DNA from: Bifidobacteriaceae bacterium
Lineage (GTDB): Bacteria > Actinomycetota > Actinomycetes > Actinomycetales > WQXJ01
Direction of reading: 5' to 3'
DNA length: 14,996 bases
NCBI GenBank assembly: GCA_031279575.1
Contig: JAITIG010000081.1
Location: 1 to 14,996, forward strand
Part shown: piece by piece, positions 6,816-14,402 of the stretch
Layout of the letters: the number at the start of each line of letters is the position of its first letter
How positions within the stretch are numbered: position 1 is the first letter of the stretch
Made by a program: the position numbers and the translations under genes
The notes under the pieces: model-generated
The model's input: only the letters and a program-made list of their open reading frames with translations
The model's database searches: none
What the model was told of the DNA's origin: nothing

Positions 6816-8132
6816 TCAAGGGCGGCGGATGCGGGCGCCTAGGGCTTCCAGTTTGCCGGTGAAGCGCTCGTAGCCGCGGTCGATCAGGTTGATCCCGGCG
6901 ACAGAGCTTTTGCCCTGGGCCGCCAAGGCCGCGATCACATGCGAGAACCCGCCGCGCAGGTCCGGCACGGCGATATCGGCCGCGCGCAGCGGCGTGGGCC
7001 CTGAGATCACCGCCGAATGCTCGTAGTTCATGCGGCCGAAGCGGCAGCGCTGCCCGCCCAGGCACTCGCGGTACAACTGGATCCTGGCGCCCATGCGGCG
7101 CAGCGCCTTGGTGAAGCCGAAGCGCTTCTCATAAACCGTCTCGTGGACAATCGACAAGCCGGTGGCCTGCGTCAACGCCACCACAAAAGGCTGCTGCCAA
7201 TCGGTCATGAACCCGGGGTGGACACCGGTCTCAAGCGCGATGGACTTCAGCTGCCCCCCCGGGTGCCAAAAGCGGATGCCGTGGTCGGTGACATCGAAGG
7301 CCCCGCCAACTTTGCGGAAGTAGTTCAAGTAAGTCGTGATGTCCAACTGCCTGGCGCCGCGCACGGTGATGTCGCCGCCGGTGGCCAGCGCCGCGCCCGC
7401 CCAGGAGGCCGCCTCGATCCGGTCCGGCAGGGCGTGGTGGCGGTAGCCGCGCAGCGAATCGACCCCCTCGATGCGGTAGGTGCGGTCGGTCTCCAACGAG
7501 ATGATGGCCCCCATCTGCTGCAACACCGCCACCAGGTCGAGGATCTCGGGCTCGACCGCCGCGCCGCGCACCTCGGTCACGCCCTCCGCCAACACGGCGG
7601 TCAGCAGCAGTTGCTCGGTCGCCCCGACCGAAGGGTAGGGCAACTCCATCTGCATGCCCTGGAGCCGGCCGCGGGCGCGCAACCTGATCCCGTCCGGCGC
7701 TTTGTCCACCTCCGCGCCAAACCGGCGCATCGCCTCCAAGTGGTAGCCGATGGGCCGCCCGCCGATGTTGCAGCCGCCCAGGTCGGGGATGAAGGCCTCG
7801 CCAATCCGGTGCAGCAGCGGCCCGCAAAGCAGGATCGGGATGCGCGAGGAGCCGGCGTGCATCAAAATGTCGGCGCTCTTGGCGGTGTCCACCCCGCTGG
7901 CGTCCATAAGCACGGTGCCAACCTCCGGGTCGATTTGCACATCGACGCCGTGGGCCCGCAGCAGCCCCGCCGCGACCTCCACGTCCCGCAGCTGGGGCAC
8001 GTTGCGCAGCACCGACAGCCCCTCCCCCAGCAGCGAGGCGACCATCGCCTTGGAGACAAAGTTCTTCGCCCCGCGCACGGTGATCTCCCCGGTCAGCGGC
8101 ACCCCGCCCTCTACTTCAAGCACATCCCCCAC
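6816..8132 (-). CDS. murA: UDP-N-acetylglucosamine 1-carboxyvinyltransferase
   Basis: MurA transfers enolpyruvate from PEP to UDP-GlcNAc, the first committed step of peptidoglycan synthesis, in the cytosol. The 438-residue product has VRGAKNFVSKAMVA near the N terminus (conserved Lys-Asn), the active-site loop PDLGGCNIGGRPI with catalytic Cys121, MELPYPSVGATE, and VHPGFMTDWQQPFVV, and ends ERFTGKLEALGARIRRP. The catalytic Cys is present rather than the Asp found in fosfomycin-resistant mycobacterial MurA. I prefer the GTG at 8132, with AAGGA about 10 nt upstream, over the ATG at 8192, which would add 20 Arg/Pro-rich residues not typical of the family; GTG at 8123 is a third option. It follows leuD in the same direction and is probably cotranscribed. 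Confidence 0.95.
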   Translation of the reverse strand: MGDVLEVEGGVPLTGEITVRGAKNFVSKAMVASLLGEGLSVLRNVPQLRDVEVAAGLLRAHGVDVQIDPEVGTVLMDASGVDTAKSADILMHAGSSRIPILLCGPLLHRIGEAFIPDLGGCNIGGRPIGYHLEAMRRFGAEVDKAPDGIRLRARGRLQGMQMELPYPSVGATEQLLLTAVLAEGVTEVRGAAVEPEILDLVAVLQQMGAIISLETDRTYRIEGVDSLRGYRHHALPDRIEAASWAGAALATGGDITVRGARQLDITTYLNYFRKVGGAFDVTDHGIRFWHPGGQLKSIALETGVHPGFMTDWQQPFVVALTQATGLSIVHETVYEKRFGFTKALRRMGARIQLYRECLGGQRCRFGRMNYEHSAVISGPTPLRAADIAVPDLRGGFSHVIAALAAQGKSSVAGINLIDRGYERFTGKLEALGARIRRP

Positions 8133-8217
8133 TGCCGTGACGTCCTTCTCGCTCGCGCCGCCTGGTCTTGGCCGCCGTCTCCTGCCCGGCATTTCAAGGC
8201 CGCCGGTGCCCCATAGC

Positions 8218-8853
8218 CTACGCGGGCCGGGCCGGCTCCACCGCCGCCCCAGGCAGGTGGCGGGCCGGCAGGGTCTTGGGCCGCCAGGCCTCGCGCCGGG
8301 CCTCGAAGGCGGTGATCAGGTCGGCGTGGCGCAGCGTCAAGCCAATATCGTCCAACCCCTCCATCAGCCGCCAGCGGGTGTAACTGTCCACGCCGATGGG
8401 GGCCACGAAGTCCCCCGCCCGGACTTGGCGCTGGACCAGGTCCACGCTCACCTCCAGGCCCGGCTCGGCTTCCAGCAGCTTCCACAGCTGCTCGATGCCG
8501 TCTTGCTCCAGCTGGGCCGCCAGCAGCCCCTGCTTGCCCGCGTTGCCGCGGAAGATATCGGCGAAGCGGGCCGAGAGCACCGCCCTGAAGCCGTAGTCCC
8601 GCAGCGCCCACACGGCGTGCTCGCGCGAGGAGCCGGTGCCGAAGTCCGGGCCGGCCACCAGCACCGAGCCCCGCTTGTAAGCCGCCCGGTTGAGCACGAA
8701 GTCCGGATCGGCCCGCCAGGCCGAGAACAAGGCGTCCTCGAAACCGGATTTGGTGATCCGCTTCAAGTAGACGGCCGGGATGATCTGGTCGGTGTCCACA
8801 TTGGAGCGCCGCAGCGGCACCCCGACCCCGGTGTGGCTGGTGAACTTGTCCAC
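8218..8853 (-). CDS. leuD: 3-isopropylmalate dehydratase small subunit
   Basis: LeuD is the swivel-domain subunit that, with LeuC, isomerises 2-isopropylmalate to 3-isopropylmalate in leucine synthesis. The 211-residue product carries the family signatures [20 protein letters not shown] (about 11-30), [17 protein letters not shown] (the substrate-recognition GSSREH) and [16 protein letters not shown]. Length is normal (about 190-210) with a slightly extended Pro/Ala-rich C terminus. The GTG at 8853 starts 3 nt after the leuC stop and has GAGG 8 nt upstream inside leuC, so it is translated from the leuCD transcript. murA follows. Confidence 0.97.
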   Translation of the reverse strand: MDKFTSHTGVGVPLRRSNVDTDQIIPAVYLKRITKSGFEDALFSAWRADPDFVLNRAAYKRGSVLVAGPDFGTGSSREHAVWALRDYGFRAVLSARFADIFRGNAGKQGLLAAQLEQDGIEQLWKLLEAEPGLEVSVDLVQRQVRAGDFVAPIGVDSYTRWRLMEGLDDIGLTLRHADLITAFEARREAWRPKTLPARHLPGAAVEPARPA

Positions 8854-8856
8854 AGC

Positions 8857-10269
8857 TCAGGCCTCGCTTTCCAAGTCGAGCGGGGAGCTCAAGGCGCCCC
8901 TGATGGCGGTGGCGGCCGCCACCAGCGGGCTGACCAGGTGGGTGCGCCCGCCTTTGCCTTGCCGGCCCTCGAAGTTCCGGTTGGAGGTGGAGGCGGAGCG
9001 CTCTCCCGGCGCCAGTTGGTCCGGGTTCATGCCCAGGCACATCGAGCAGCCGGCGTTGCGCCACTCGGCCCCGAAAGCCTTGAACACCTTGTCCAAGCCC
9101 TCTTTCTCGGCCTGGAGGCGCACCCGGGCCGAGCCGGGCACCACCAGCATGCGGACGGCATCGTGCTTGCGGCGGCCCTCGACGATGGCGGCGGCGGCGC
9201 GCAAGTCCTCGATCCGGCCGTTGGTGCACGAGCCGAGGAAGACCGTGTCGATTTTGATCTCCTTCAAGGGGGTGCCGGGGCGCAAGTCCATGTACCGCAG
9301 GGCCTTGGCGATGGCGTCGCGGGACTCGTCGTCCCCGGCCGCCTCTGGGTCCGGCACCCGGGCGCTGAGCGGCAGGCCCTGGCCGGGGTTGGTGCCCCAG
9401 GTGACAAACGGCTCCAAGGTGGAGGCGTCGATGGCGACCTCGGCGTCGAAGCGGGCGTCATCGTCCGTTTGCAGGGTGCGCCAATAGGCCACCGCCGCCT
9501 CCCAGTCGCGGCCCTGGGGGGCGTGCGGGCGGCCCTCCAGGTAGTCGAAGGTGGCCTGGTCGGGGGCGATCATGCCGGCCCGGGCGCCGGCCTCGATCGA
9601 CATGTTGCAGATCGTCATGCGGCCCTCCAGGCTCAGCTCCCGGATCGCCTGGCCGCGGTATTCGAGCACGTGGCCCTGGCCGCCGCCGGTGCCGATCTGC
9701 GCGATCACCGCCAAGATGATGTCTTTGGCGCTCACCCCCGGGCGCAGGCGGCCGGACACGTTCACAGCCATGGTTTTGAACGGCGTCAGCGGCAGGGTTT
9801 GGGTGGCCAGCACGTGCTCCACCTCCGAGGTGCCGATGCCGAAGGCGAGCGCCCCGAAGGCGCCGTGGGTCGAGGTGTGGGAGTCGCCGCAAACCACCGT
9901 CAAACCCGGCATGGTCAGCCCCAGCTGCGGCCCCACCACATGCACAATCCCCTGGTCGGCGTCCCCCAGCGAGTGCAGCCGCAAACCGAACTGGCGGGCG
10001 TTGTTGCGCAGCGTGTCGATCTGCAACCGGGAGGTCGGGTCGGCGATCGGCCGGTCGATGTCCAAAGTGGGGGTGTTGTGGTCCTCGGTGGCGATGGTCA
10101 AATCGGGCCGGCGCGGCCGGCGCCCCGCCAGCCTCAAGCCCTCAAACGCCTGCGGCGAGGTCACCTCGTGGATCATGTGCAAGTCGATGTACAGCAGGTC
10201 CGGCTCGCCGCCCTGGCCCTTGCGGACCACATGGGCGCCCCAAACCTTCTCCGCCAGTGTCAGGCCCAT
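8857..10269 (-). CDS. leuC: 3-isopropylmalate dehydratase large subunit
   Basis: LeuC is the [4Fe-4S] aconitase-type large subunit of isopropylmalate isomerase (leucine synthesis). The 470-residue product starts [15 protein letters not shown] and shows [45 protein letters not shown], and the cluster ligands Cys348 (FLGSCTNGR) and Cys408/Cys411 ([10 protein letters not shown]), matching E. coli Cys347/407/410. The ATG at 10269 is supported by family length and by AAGGAG 10 nt upstream; the frame stays open far upstream only because it is antisense to the regulator gene. First gene of leuC-leuD-murA, divergent from the IclR-type regulator that in Streptomyces and Corynebacterium controls leuCD. 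Confidence 0.98.
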   Translation of the reverse strand: MGLTLAEKVWGAHVVRKGQGGEPDLLYIDLHMIHEVTSPQAFEGLRLAGRRPRRPDLTIATEDHNTPTLDIDRPIADPTSRLQIDTLRNNARQFGLRLHSLGDADQGIVHVVGPQLGLTMPGLTVVCGDSHTSTHGAFGALAFGIGTSEVEHVLATQTLPLTPFKTMAVNVSGRLRPGVSAKDIILAVIAQIGTGGGQGHVLEYRGQAIRELSLEGRMTICNMSIEAGARAGMIAPDQATFDYLEGRPHAPQGRDWEAAVAYWRTLQTDDDARFDAEVAIDASTLEPFVTWGTNPGQGLPLSARVPDPEAAGDDESRDAIAKALRYMDLRPGTPLKEIKIDTVFLGSCTNGRIEDLRAAAAIVEGRRKHDAVRMLVVPGSARVRLQAEKEGLDKVFKAFGAEWRNAGCSMCLGMNPDQLAPGERSASTSNRNFEGRQGKGGRTHLVSPLVAAATAIRGALSSPLDLESEA

Positions 10270-10423
10270 CGGTGTTCGGCTCCTTGGTCGGTGTGGTCCT
10301 CGGTCGGTGTCAGGCCGTCTTGGCGCATCGTTTGGCCGACTCCCGCCCGCTGGCCGGGACTGGCCGCGCCCGGCGGCCCCCGCAAATGGGTGAGGCCACA
10401 ATGGGAGCGAGCCGGGCAACCGC

Positions 10424-10452
10424 TTGCGTCTCACAATCTGGAATGCGAGTAT
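10424..10452 (+). promoter_or_regulatory. Candidate promoter and operator of the IclR-type regulator
   Basis: TTGCGT (10424-10429) and GAGTAT (10447-10452) are spaced by 17 nt, and the -10 ends 6 nt before the ATG at 10459, again suggesting a leaderless start. An imperfect inverted repeat, CTCACA at 10430-10435 and TGCGAG at 10444-10449 (5 of 6 pairs, 8-nt spacer), fills the space between the two hexamers, the right place for an autorepressor site. Visual assignment only. Confidence 0.35.
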
Positions 10453-10458
10453 CAAGAC

Positions 10459-11199
10459 ATGGACAATAGTAGCGGAGTTGGAGTCCTCGACAAGGCGGCC
10501 TCGGTGCTCAGCGCGCTCGAGGCGGGGCCCGCCACCCTGGCCCAGCTGGTGGGCGCCACCGGGCTGGCGCGGCCCACCGTGCACCGGCTGGCCGTCGCCT
10601 TGGAGCACCACCGGATGGTGGACCGGGACATGCAGGGCCGGTTTGTGCTGGGGCCCAGGCTGAACGAGTTGGCGGCCGCCGCGGGCGAGGACACCCTGCT
10701 GGTGGCGGCCGGCCCGGTGCTGGCCGCCCTGCGCGACCACTGCGGGGAGTCGGCCCAGCTGTTCCGCCGCCAAGGCGACCAGCGGGTCTGCGTCGCCGCC
10801 GCCGAGCGGCCGATGGGCCTGCGCGACTCGATCCCGATCGGCGCGGTGCTGCCGATGACGGCCGGCTCGGCCGCCCAGGTGCTGCTGGCCTGGGAGGAGC
10901 CCGAGCGGATGCACCGCGGCCTGGCCGAGGCCAAGTTCACCGCCACCATGCTGGCCGTGGTGCGCCGCCACGGCTGGGCCCAGTCCGTCTCGGAGCGGGA
11001 GGTGGGCGCGGCCTCCGTCTCGGCGCCGGTGCGCGGCCCCTCCGGCCGGGTGGTCGCGGCCGTCTCGGTGTCCGGCCCGCTGGAGCGGATCACCCGCCAG
11101 CCGGGCCGTCTGCACGCCGCCGCGGTGGTGGCGGCGGCCAACCGCCTGACCGAGATCCTGCGCCGCGCCGAGGAAAAAGCCCAGCGCGCCCAGGCCTAG
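10459..11199 (+). CDS. ndgR: IclR-family transcriptional regulator of leuCD (NdgR/LtbR type)
   Basis: A 246-residue regulator with an N-terminal winged helix-turn-helix ([15 protein letters not shown], then [22 protein letters not shown], roughly residues 8-45) and the IclR C-terminal ligand-binding domain. The opening [13 protein letters not shown] and the [16 protein letters not shown] stretch are what I recognise from NdgR (Streptomyces) and LtbR (Corynebacterium), which regulate leuCD and other amino-acid genes in response to branched-chain amino-acid status. Its divergent position from leuC is the conserved arrangement. The start is fixed by the family-typical N terminus and a promoter-like pair just upstream. 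The symbol could equally be ltbR. Confidence 0.93.
   Translation: MDNSSGVGVLDKAASVLSALEAGPATLAQLVGATGLARPTVHRLAVALEHHRMVDRDMQGRFVLGPRLNELAAAAGEDTLLVAAGPVLAALRDHCGESAQLFRRQGDQRVCVAAAERPMGLRDSIPIGAVLPMTAGSAAQVLLAWEEPERMHRGLAEAKFTATMLAVVRRHGWAQSVSEREVGAASVSAPVRGPSGRVVAAVSVSGPLERITRQPGRLHAAAVVAAANRLTEILRRAEEKAQRAQA
10466..10493 (-). promoter_or_regulatory. Candidate leuC promoter inside the regulator's 5' coding region
   Basis: On the minus strand TTGTCG (10493-10488) and TACTAT (10471-10466) are spaced by 16 nt, giving a predicted start near 10459 and a leuC leader of about 190 nt. The inverted repeat at 10430-10449 would lie just downstream of this start. I saw no other minus-strand TANNNT hexamer in the intergenic region. 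Found by eye. Confidence 0.3.
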
Positions 11200-11209
11200 G
11201 GGCGTTGGG

Positions 11210-11215
11210 TAGGGT
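11210..11215 (+). promoter_or_regulatory. -10-like TAGGGT before the C5-epimerase gene, probably a leaderless start
   Basis: TAGGGT ends 6 nt before the ATG at 11222, with GGGCTG between. This repeats the spacing seen before the PLP enzyme and plsC genes. It lies in the 22-bp gap after the regulator gene, so the surface-glycan genes may be transcribed separately from the regulator. Confidence 0.4.
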
Positions 11216-11221
11216 GGGCTG

Positions 11222-12358
11222 ATGGCTAATCGGCGATGGCCCCGGCGCCTGGCGCGCCTCGGTTTGGCCGCGGCCGTGATGGCGGGCTGCGCGGGCTTCG
11301 GCTACTGGGTTGGCAAGCCGGGCGGGCTTGACTTCTTCCCCGGCGCCAAACCCGCCCCGGCCGCCCCTGCCCCGGCGGGCGGCCAGACGGCATCGGGCGG
11401 GGCTGCCAGCGCGCCGCTGCCTGACCCGGATCTGGGCGAGGCGCCGCCAATCGACCCGGCCCTGGGCTACCGGGTGTCCGGCTACCGGCCGCAGGCGATT
11501 GAGCCGCCCTTCATCACCCGCAACGAGGCCACCGACCGGACCTTGGAGCTGGACCGCGACGGCGGGCTGGTCTACCGGCTGGCGGAGACCAACCAGGCCG
11601 TCTACCAGCCGGTCACCACCTTGCAGTGGGCCATGGGCGCCCGCACCCAATACTGGGTCACCGGCCAGCAGCTTTGGCTCGACCTGGCCCGCGCCTCGGC
11701 CTTGAAAGTGCTGGCCGGCCGGGTTGAGTCGGGTGGGGCCTACTTTTTCCCCTACAACTACGAGTGGTCCAGCCAGGAGTTCGGCTACGACTTCCAGCCG
11801 CCGTGGTATTCGGGCATGGCCCAAGGCGAGGCGCTGTCGGTGTTCACCCAGATGGCGCAGATCTTCCCCGACGAGCCGCTGTGGGACGAGGCGGCCCGCG
11901 CCACCTTCGCCTCGCTGCTCCAACCCCCCAGCGCCGACCAGCCGTGGGTGACCGATGTCGTGGACGGCTACCTCTGGTTCGAGGAGTACGCCGCCGCCGA
12001 CTCGTTCGAGGTTTTCAACGGCCACGTCTTCGCCTTGTTCGGGGTCTACGAATACGCTCTGCACAGCGGCGACCAGCGGGCCTTCGACCTGTTCGACGCC
12101 GGCGCCACCACCGCCCTGCACGCCATGGCGACCGCGCGCCGCCCCGGCCAGACCTCGCTTTACTGCGTTGAGCCGGAGCGCTGCGTCGACGCCGGGTGGC
12201 AGAACGGGAGCTACCAGAAGATCCACATCGCCCAACTGGAGATGCTGCAGGCCTTGACCGGCGACGACCGGTTCGCCGACTGGGCGGCCGCTTTGGCCAG
12301 CGACACCCCCGGCCAGGGCCCTTGGCGGGTGGCCGCCTACTGGCCCAAACCGGGTTAG
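11222..12358 (+). CDS. D-glucuronyl C5-epimerase family protein, membrane- or lipid-anchored
   Basis: The 378-residue protein matches the C-terminal catalytic region of heparosan/heparan glucuronyl C5-epimerases, which invert D-glucuronate to L-iduronate within a polymer. Shared features: [15 protein letters not shown] (175-189), [16 protein letters not shown] (193-208), [20 protein letters not shown] (251-270) then [16 protein letters not shown] (312-319) and [12 protein letters not shown] (331-342). The animal WYEEY reads WFEEY here. The N terminus is basic ([14 protein letters not shown]), then hydrophobic ([11 protein letters not shown], 13-23), then a Pro/Ala/Gly linker to about residue 80. 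Cys23 after MAG could be a lipobox, though Met at -3 is unusual; a plain membrane anchor is the alternative. Either way the domain should face outside. The substrate is unknown. An LtaS/sulfatase-like gene follows after 44 nt. Confidence 0.85.
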   Translation: MANRRWPRRLARLGLAAAVMAGCAGFGYWVGKPGGLDFFPGAKPAPAAPAPAGGQTASGGAASAPLPDPDLGEAPPIDPALGYRVSGYRPQAIEPPFITRNEATDRTLELDRDGGLVYRLAETNQAVYQPVTTLQWAMGARTQYWVTGQQLWLDLARASALKVLAGRVESGGAYFFPYNYEWSSQEFGYDFQPPWYSGMAQGEALSVFTQMAQIFPDEPLWDEAARATFASLLQPPSADQPWVTDVVDGYLWFEEYAAADSFEVFNGHVFALFGVYEYALHSGDQRAFDLFDAGATTALHAMATARRPGQTSLYCVEPERCVDAGWQNGSYQKIHIAQLEMLQALTGDDRFADWAAALASDTPGQGPWRVAAYWPKPG

Positions 12359-12442
12359 CCAGCCCGCCTGGCGCCACCGGCCGGGCTCCAGCCTGGTTTA
12401 GCATGAACTGCCGCGCGGCGATGGCGCGCGGCCGGAGTTCTC

Positions 12443-12523
12443 GGAGCAGCCGGAGCAGCCGGAGCAGCCGGAGCAGGTGGAGCAGCCGGAGCAGGTGGAG
12501 CAGGTGGAGCAGGTGGAGCAGGG
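12443..12523 (+). repeat. Nine tandem copies of a 9-nt GGAGCAG-type repeat
   Basis: The copies are contiguous. Units 1-3 and 5 read GGAGCAGCC, units 4 and 6-8 read GGAGCAGGT, and unit 9 reads GGAGCAGGG; GGAGTTCTC just before looks like a decayed copy. If translated from the upstream ATG at 12403 it gives an Arg/Ser/Trp-rich tract built from RSS, RSR, WSS and WSR. If translation starts at GTG 12535 it is a purine-rich 5' leader in which every unit carries a GGAG core. Confidence 0.95.
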
Positions 12524-12534
12524 GAAGGGGAGTT

Positions 12535-14304
12535 GTGCCGCGACCAGCAGCCGAACCAGGCGAGGGCAGCCTGGCGGCTTCGAAGTGGAAGTTCTTGTGG
12601 GGCGACCAGCGCAGCTGGCGCCAGCGCCTGGCGCTGGCCGGTTTGGCGGCTTTGGCGCCGCCGCTGCTGATCATCTGCTTCGGCTTCCTGGACACCTTTG
12701 CCCACAACGCGGCCGACTTCCCGTTCTCTTTGCGCGAGCTGCTGGCCCCCACTTTGGCCTTGGGCGGCATCGTCTGGGCGGTGGGGGCCGCCGGGCTGAT
12801 GGCGCTGCGCGGCCGGGTGTTCGACATCGCGGTCTCGCTGCTGGCGGGCCTGGCGGTGGCCGCCTGGGTTGAAGCCAACCTGATCGGGGTGAAGTTTGGC
12901 CAGCTCACCGGGGCGGCGGTGGATTGGCCCCGCTACAAGGCGCAAGCCCTGGCCAACACCGCCATTTGGCTGGCGCTGCTGGCCTTGCCGCTGGCCCTGC
13001 GCCTGATGGGGGCCAAAGTTTGGCGGGCCGGGGTGATCGCCGGGCCGGCTTTGGTGGTGGCGATGAGCGCGGCCGGGCTGGCCGGGGACAACTTGGGCAG
13101 CGCCAACCTGTGGCAGGACAAGACCGCCAACAAGCTGGTCTCCTACCAGGGCGCCTTCAGCTTGTCCGGCACGCAGAACTCGTATTTCTTCTTGCTTGAC
13201 ATGCTGGACCAGGTCAACATCGAGGCCGTGGCCGCGGCCGAACCGGGGCTGTTGGAAGCCAATTTGGACGGTTTCACCGAGTTCGAGAACTATGTCTCGC
13301 GCTACTCGAAGACCCAGCCGTCCGCCGTCAACCTGCTGACCGGCTGGGATTACCTCTACGACGCGGACTGGCCGGCTTTCACCCGCCAGGCCTACGCCGA
13401 GAGCGACTTCTTGCACCAGTTGCGCCAGGCGGGCTACTCCACCAACATCTACGCCACCGAGCGCTATTCCTGGTCCTCGCCCAGCGATATCGAGGCGGTG
13501 GCGGACAACGTCACCGGCGGCCAGATCCGCATCGACCAAGCCGTGGTGGTCAAAGGCATGGCCAAGCTGGCGGCTTTGCGCTACGCCCCGCTGGTGGTCA
13601 AGCCGAGCTTTTGGTTCGACTCGAGCGATTTCGACGCCGCCGCCGCGGTGGAGGCGGGGCCGGCCCCCTATGCCAACGACGACCCGGCGCTGATGGCGCT
13701 GGTCGGCGCCGAGGGGCTGGCGGTGGCCTCCGACCAGCCCCGCTTCTCCTACTTCCACCTCAACGGCTCCCATCCGCCGTACACCATGGACCGGGACGGG
13801 CGCGCCCTGCCGGCCGCGGCGCAAGGCAACCAGCTCGACCAGACCATCGGCGCGCTGAAGATTGTCTTCGCCTACCTTGACCGGTTGCGCGAGCTCGGTT
13901 TGTACCAAGACGCGACCATCGTCATCACCGGCGACCACGGCAACTTCTGGACCGACGCCGATGGCGGCCACCTCAACGAGATGTCGCTGCCGGGCCCCGC
14001 CCGCACCGCCCTGCTGGTCAAGCCCGCCGGCTCGGCCGGCGCCCCGCTGGCCTACTCCAAAGCCCCGGTGGCGGGCGACAACATCCGGGCTGAGTTCCTG
14101 CGCTCGGCCGGCTTGGAGTCGAGCGAGGGGGCGGTCTCTTTGTTCGAGGTGCCCGAGGGCGCCGCGCGCCCCCGGACCTACTACCACCGGCGGGTGGCGG
14201 GCGAGTCCCATCCGGTCCAGTCGGTTGAGCAGTGGGAGGTGTTGGGCGACGCCGCCGACTGGTCGAATTGGCGCCTGGTGCGCGAGTTCGAGACCCCGCA
14301 CTAG
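12535..14304 (+). CDS. Membrane-anchored LtaS/sulfatase-like enzyme (alkaline phosphatase superfamily)
   Basis: From GTG 12535 this is a 589-residue protein with five predicted TM helices (about 32-53, 69-91, 95-117, 138-158 and 165-184) and then a large extracellular catalytic domain, the layout of lipoteichoic-acid synthases and related phosphoglycerol or phosphoethanolamine transferases. Likely metal/catalytic positions are Asp222 (FFLLDMLD), Thr260 in YSKTQPSAVNLLTG as candidate nucleophile, His413 (GSHPPY), Asp467-His468 (VITGDHGNF) and His479 (GGHLNE). There is no C-x-P-S-R motif, so a classical sulfatase is unlikely. GTG 12535 is chosen because GGGGAAGGGGAG lies 2 nt upstream and the residues before it are low-complexity repeat; an in-frame ATG at 12403 would give 633 residues. 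Substrate unknown. It follows the C5-epimerase gene and probably acts on the same surface polymer. Confidence 0.82.
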   Translation: MPRPAAEPGEGSLAASKWKFLWGDQRSWRQRLALAGLAALAPPLLIICFGFLDTFAHNAADFPFSLRELLAPTLALGGIVWAVGAAGLMALRGRVFDIAVSLLAGLAVAAWVEANLIGVKFGQLTGAAVDWPRYKAQALANTAIWLALLALPLALRLMGAKVWRAGVIAGPALVVAMSAAGLAGDNLGSANLWQDKTANKLVSYQGAFSLSGTQNSYFFLLDMLDQVNIEAVAAAEPGLLEANLDGFTEFENYVSRYSKTQPSAVNLLTGWDYLYDADWPAFTRQAYAESDFLHQLRQAGYSTNIYATERYSWSSPSDIEAVADNVTGGQIRIDQAVVVKGMAKLAALRYAPLVVKPSFWFDSSDFDAAAAVEAGPAPYANDDPALMALVGAEGLAVASDQPRFSYFHLNGSHPPYTMDRDGRALPAAAQGNQLDQTIGALKIVFAYLDRLRELGLYQDATIVITGDHGNFWTDADGGHLNEMSLPGPARTALLVKPAGSAGAPLAYSKAPVAGDNIRAEFLRSAGLESSEGAVSLFEVPEGAARPRTYYHRRVAGESHPVQSVEQWEVLGDAADWSNWRLVREFETPH

Positions 14305-14367
14305 GCCTGGGCGTCCCGCATGCCGGACAGGCGGGCGGGGGCGGCGGCGCGGGCTGGCCGGGCGGCG

Positions 14368-14373
14368 TAGCGT
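14368..14373 (+). promoter_or_regulatory. -10-like TAGCGT before the SDR-family gene
   Basis: TAGCGT lies 29 nt before the ATG at 14403, in the 98-bp gap after the LtaS/sulfatase-like gene. The leader would be about 23 nt and contains a G-rich GGAACGGGGGTGGGG stretch just before the start that could serve as ribosome site. No -35 hexamer is evident. Confidence 0.25.
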
Positions 14374-14402
14374 GCCTGAAACCGCTGGAACGGGGGTGGG
14401 GC

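Noticed and set aside
8133..8192. 20-residue N-terminal extension of MurA from ATG 8192
   Set aside because: It is Arg/Pro-rich and not family-like; the GTG at 8132 has an SD. It cannot be fully excluded.
8215..8220. Minus-strand TAGGCT as a murA promoter
   Set aside because: Its TAG is the leuD stop codon, so the match may be accidental, and leuD-murA spacing suits cotranscription.
10260..10328. Minus-strand 22-codon ORF overlapping the leuC start, considered as a leucine leader peptide
   Set aside because: It contains only one Leu codon and no run of Leu codons, and I see no terminator/antiterminator pair.
10270..11115. Upstream extension of the leuC frame
   Set aside because: It is antisense to the regulator gene, and LeuC homologues begin at [10 protein letters not shown], which has an SD upstream.
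12361..12387. Inverted repeat AGCCCG/CGGGCT after the C5-epimerase gene, as a terminator
   Set aside because: Only 6 bp pair with a long loop and there is no T tract; it could be chance in GC-rich sequence.
12443..12523. The 9-nt repeat array as a CRISPR array or transposon end
   Set aside because: The units are contiguous with no spacers, there are no cas or transposase genes, and no terminal inverted repeats or target duplications are visible.
12535..14304. Classical formylglycine-dependent sulfatase
   Set aside because: No C/S-x-P-x-R motif is present; the membrane topology and a candidate Thr nucleophile fit the LtaS-type branch better.
14315..14335. Hairpin CCCGC/GCGGG after the LtaS/sulfatase-like gene
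   Set aside because: The 5-bp stem, 11-nt loop and lack of a T run make it too weak to call a terminator.
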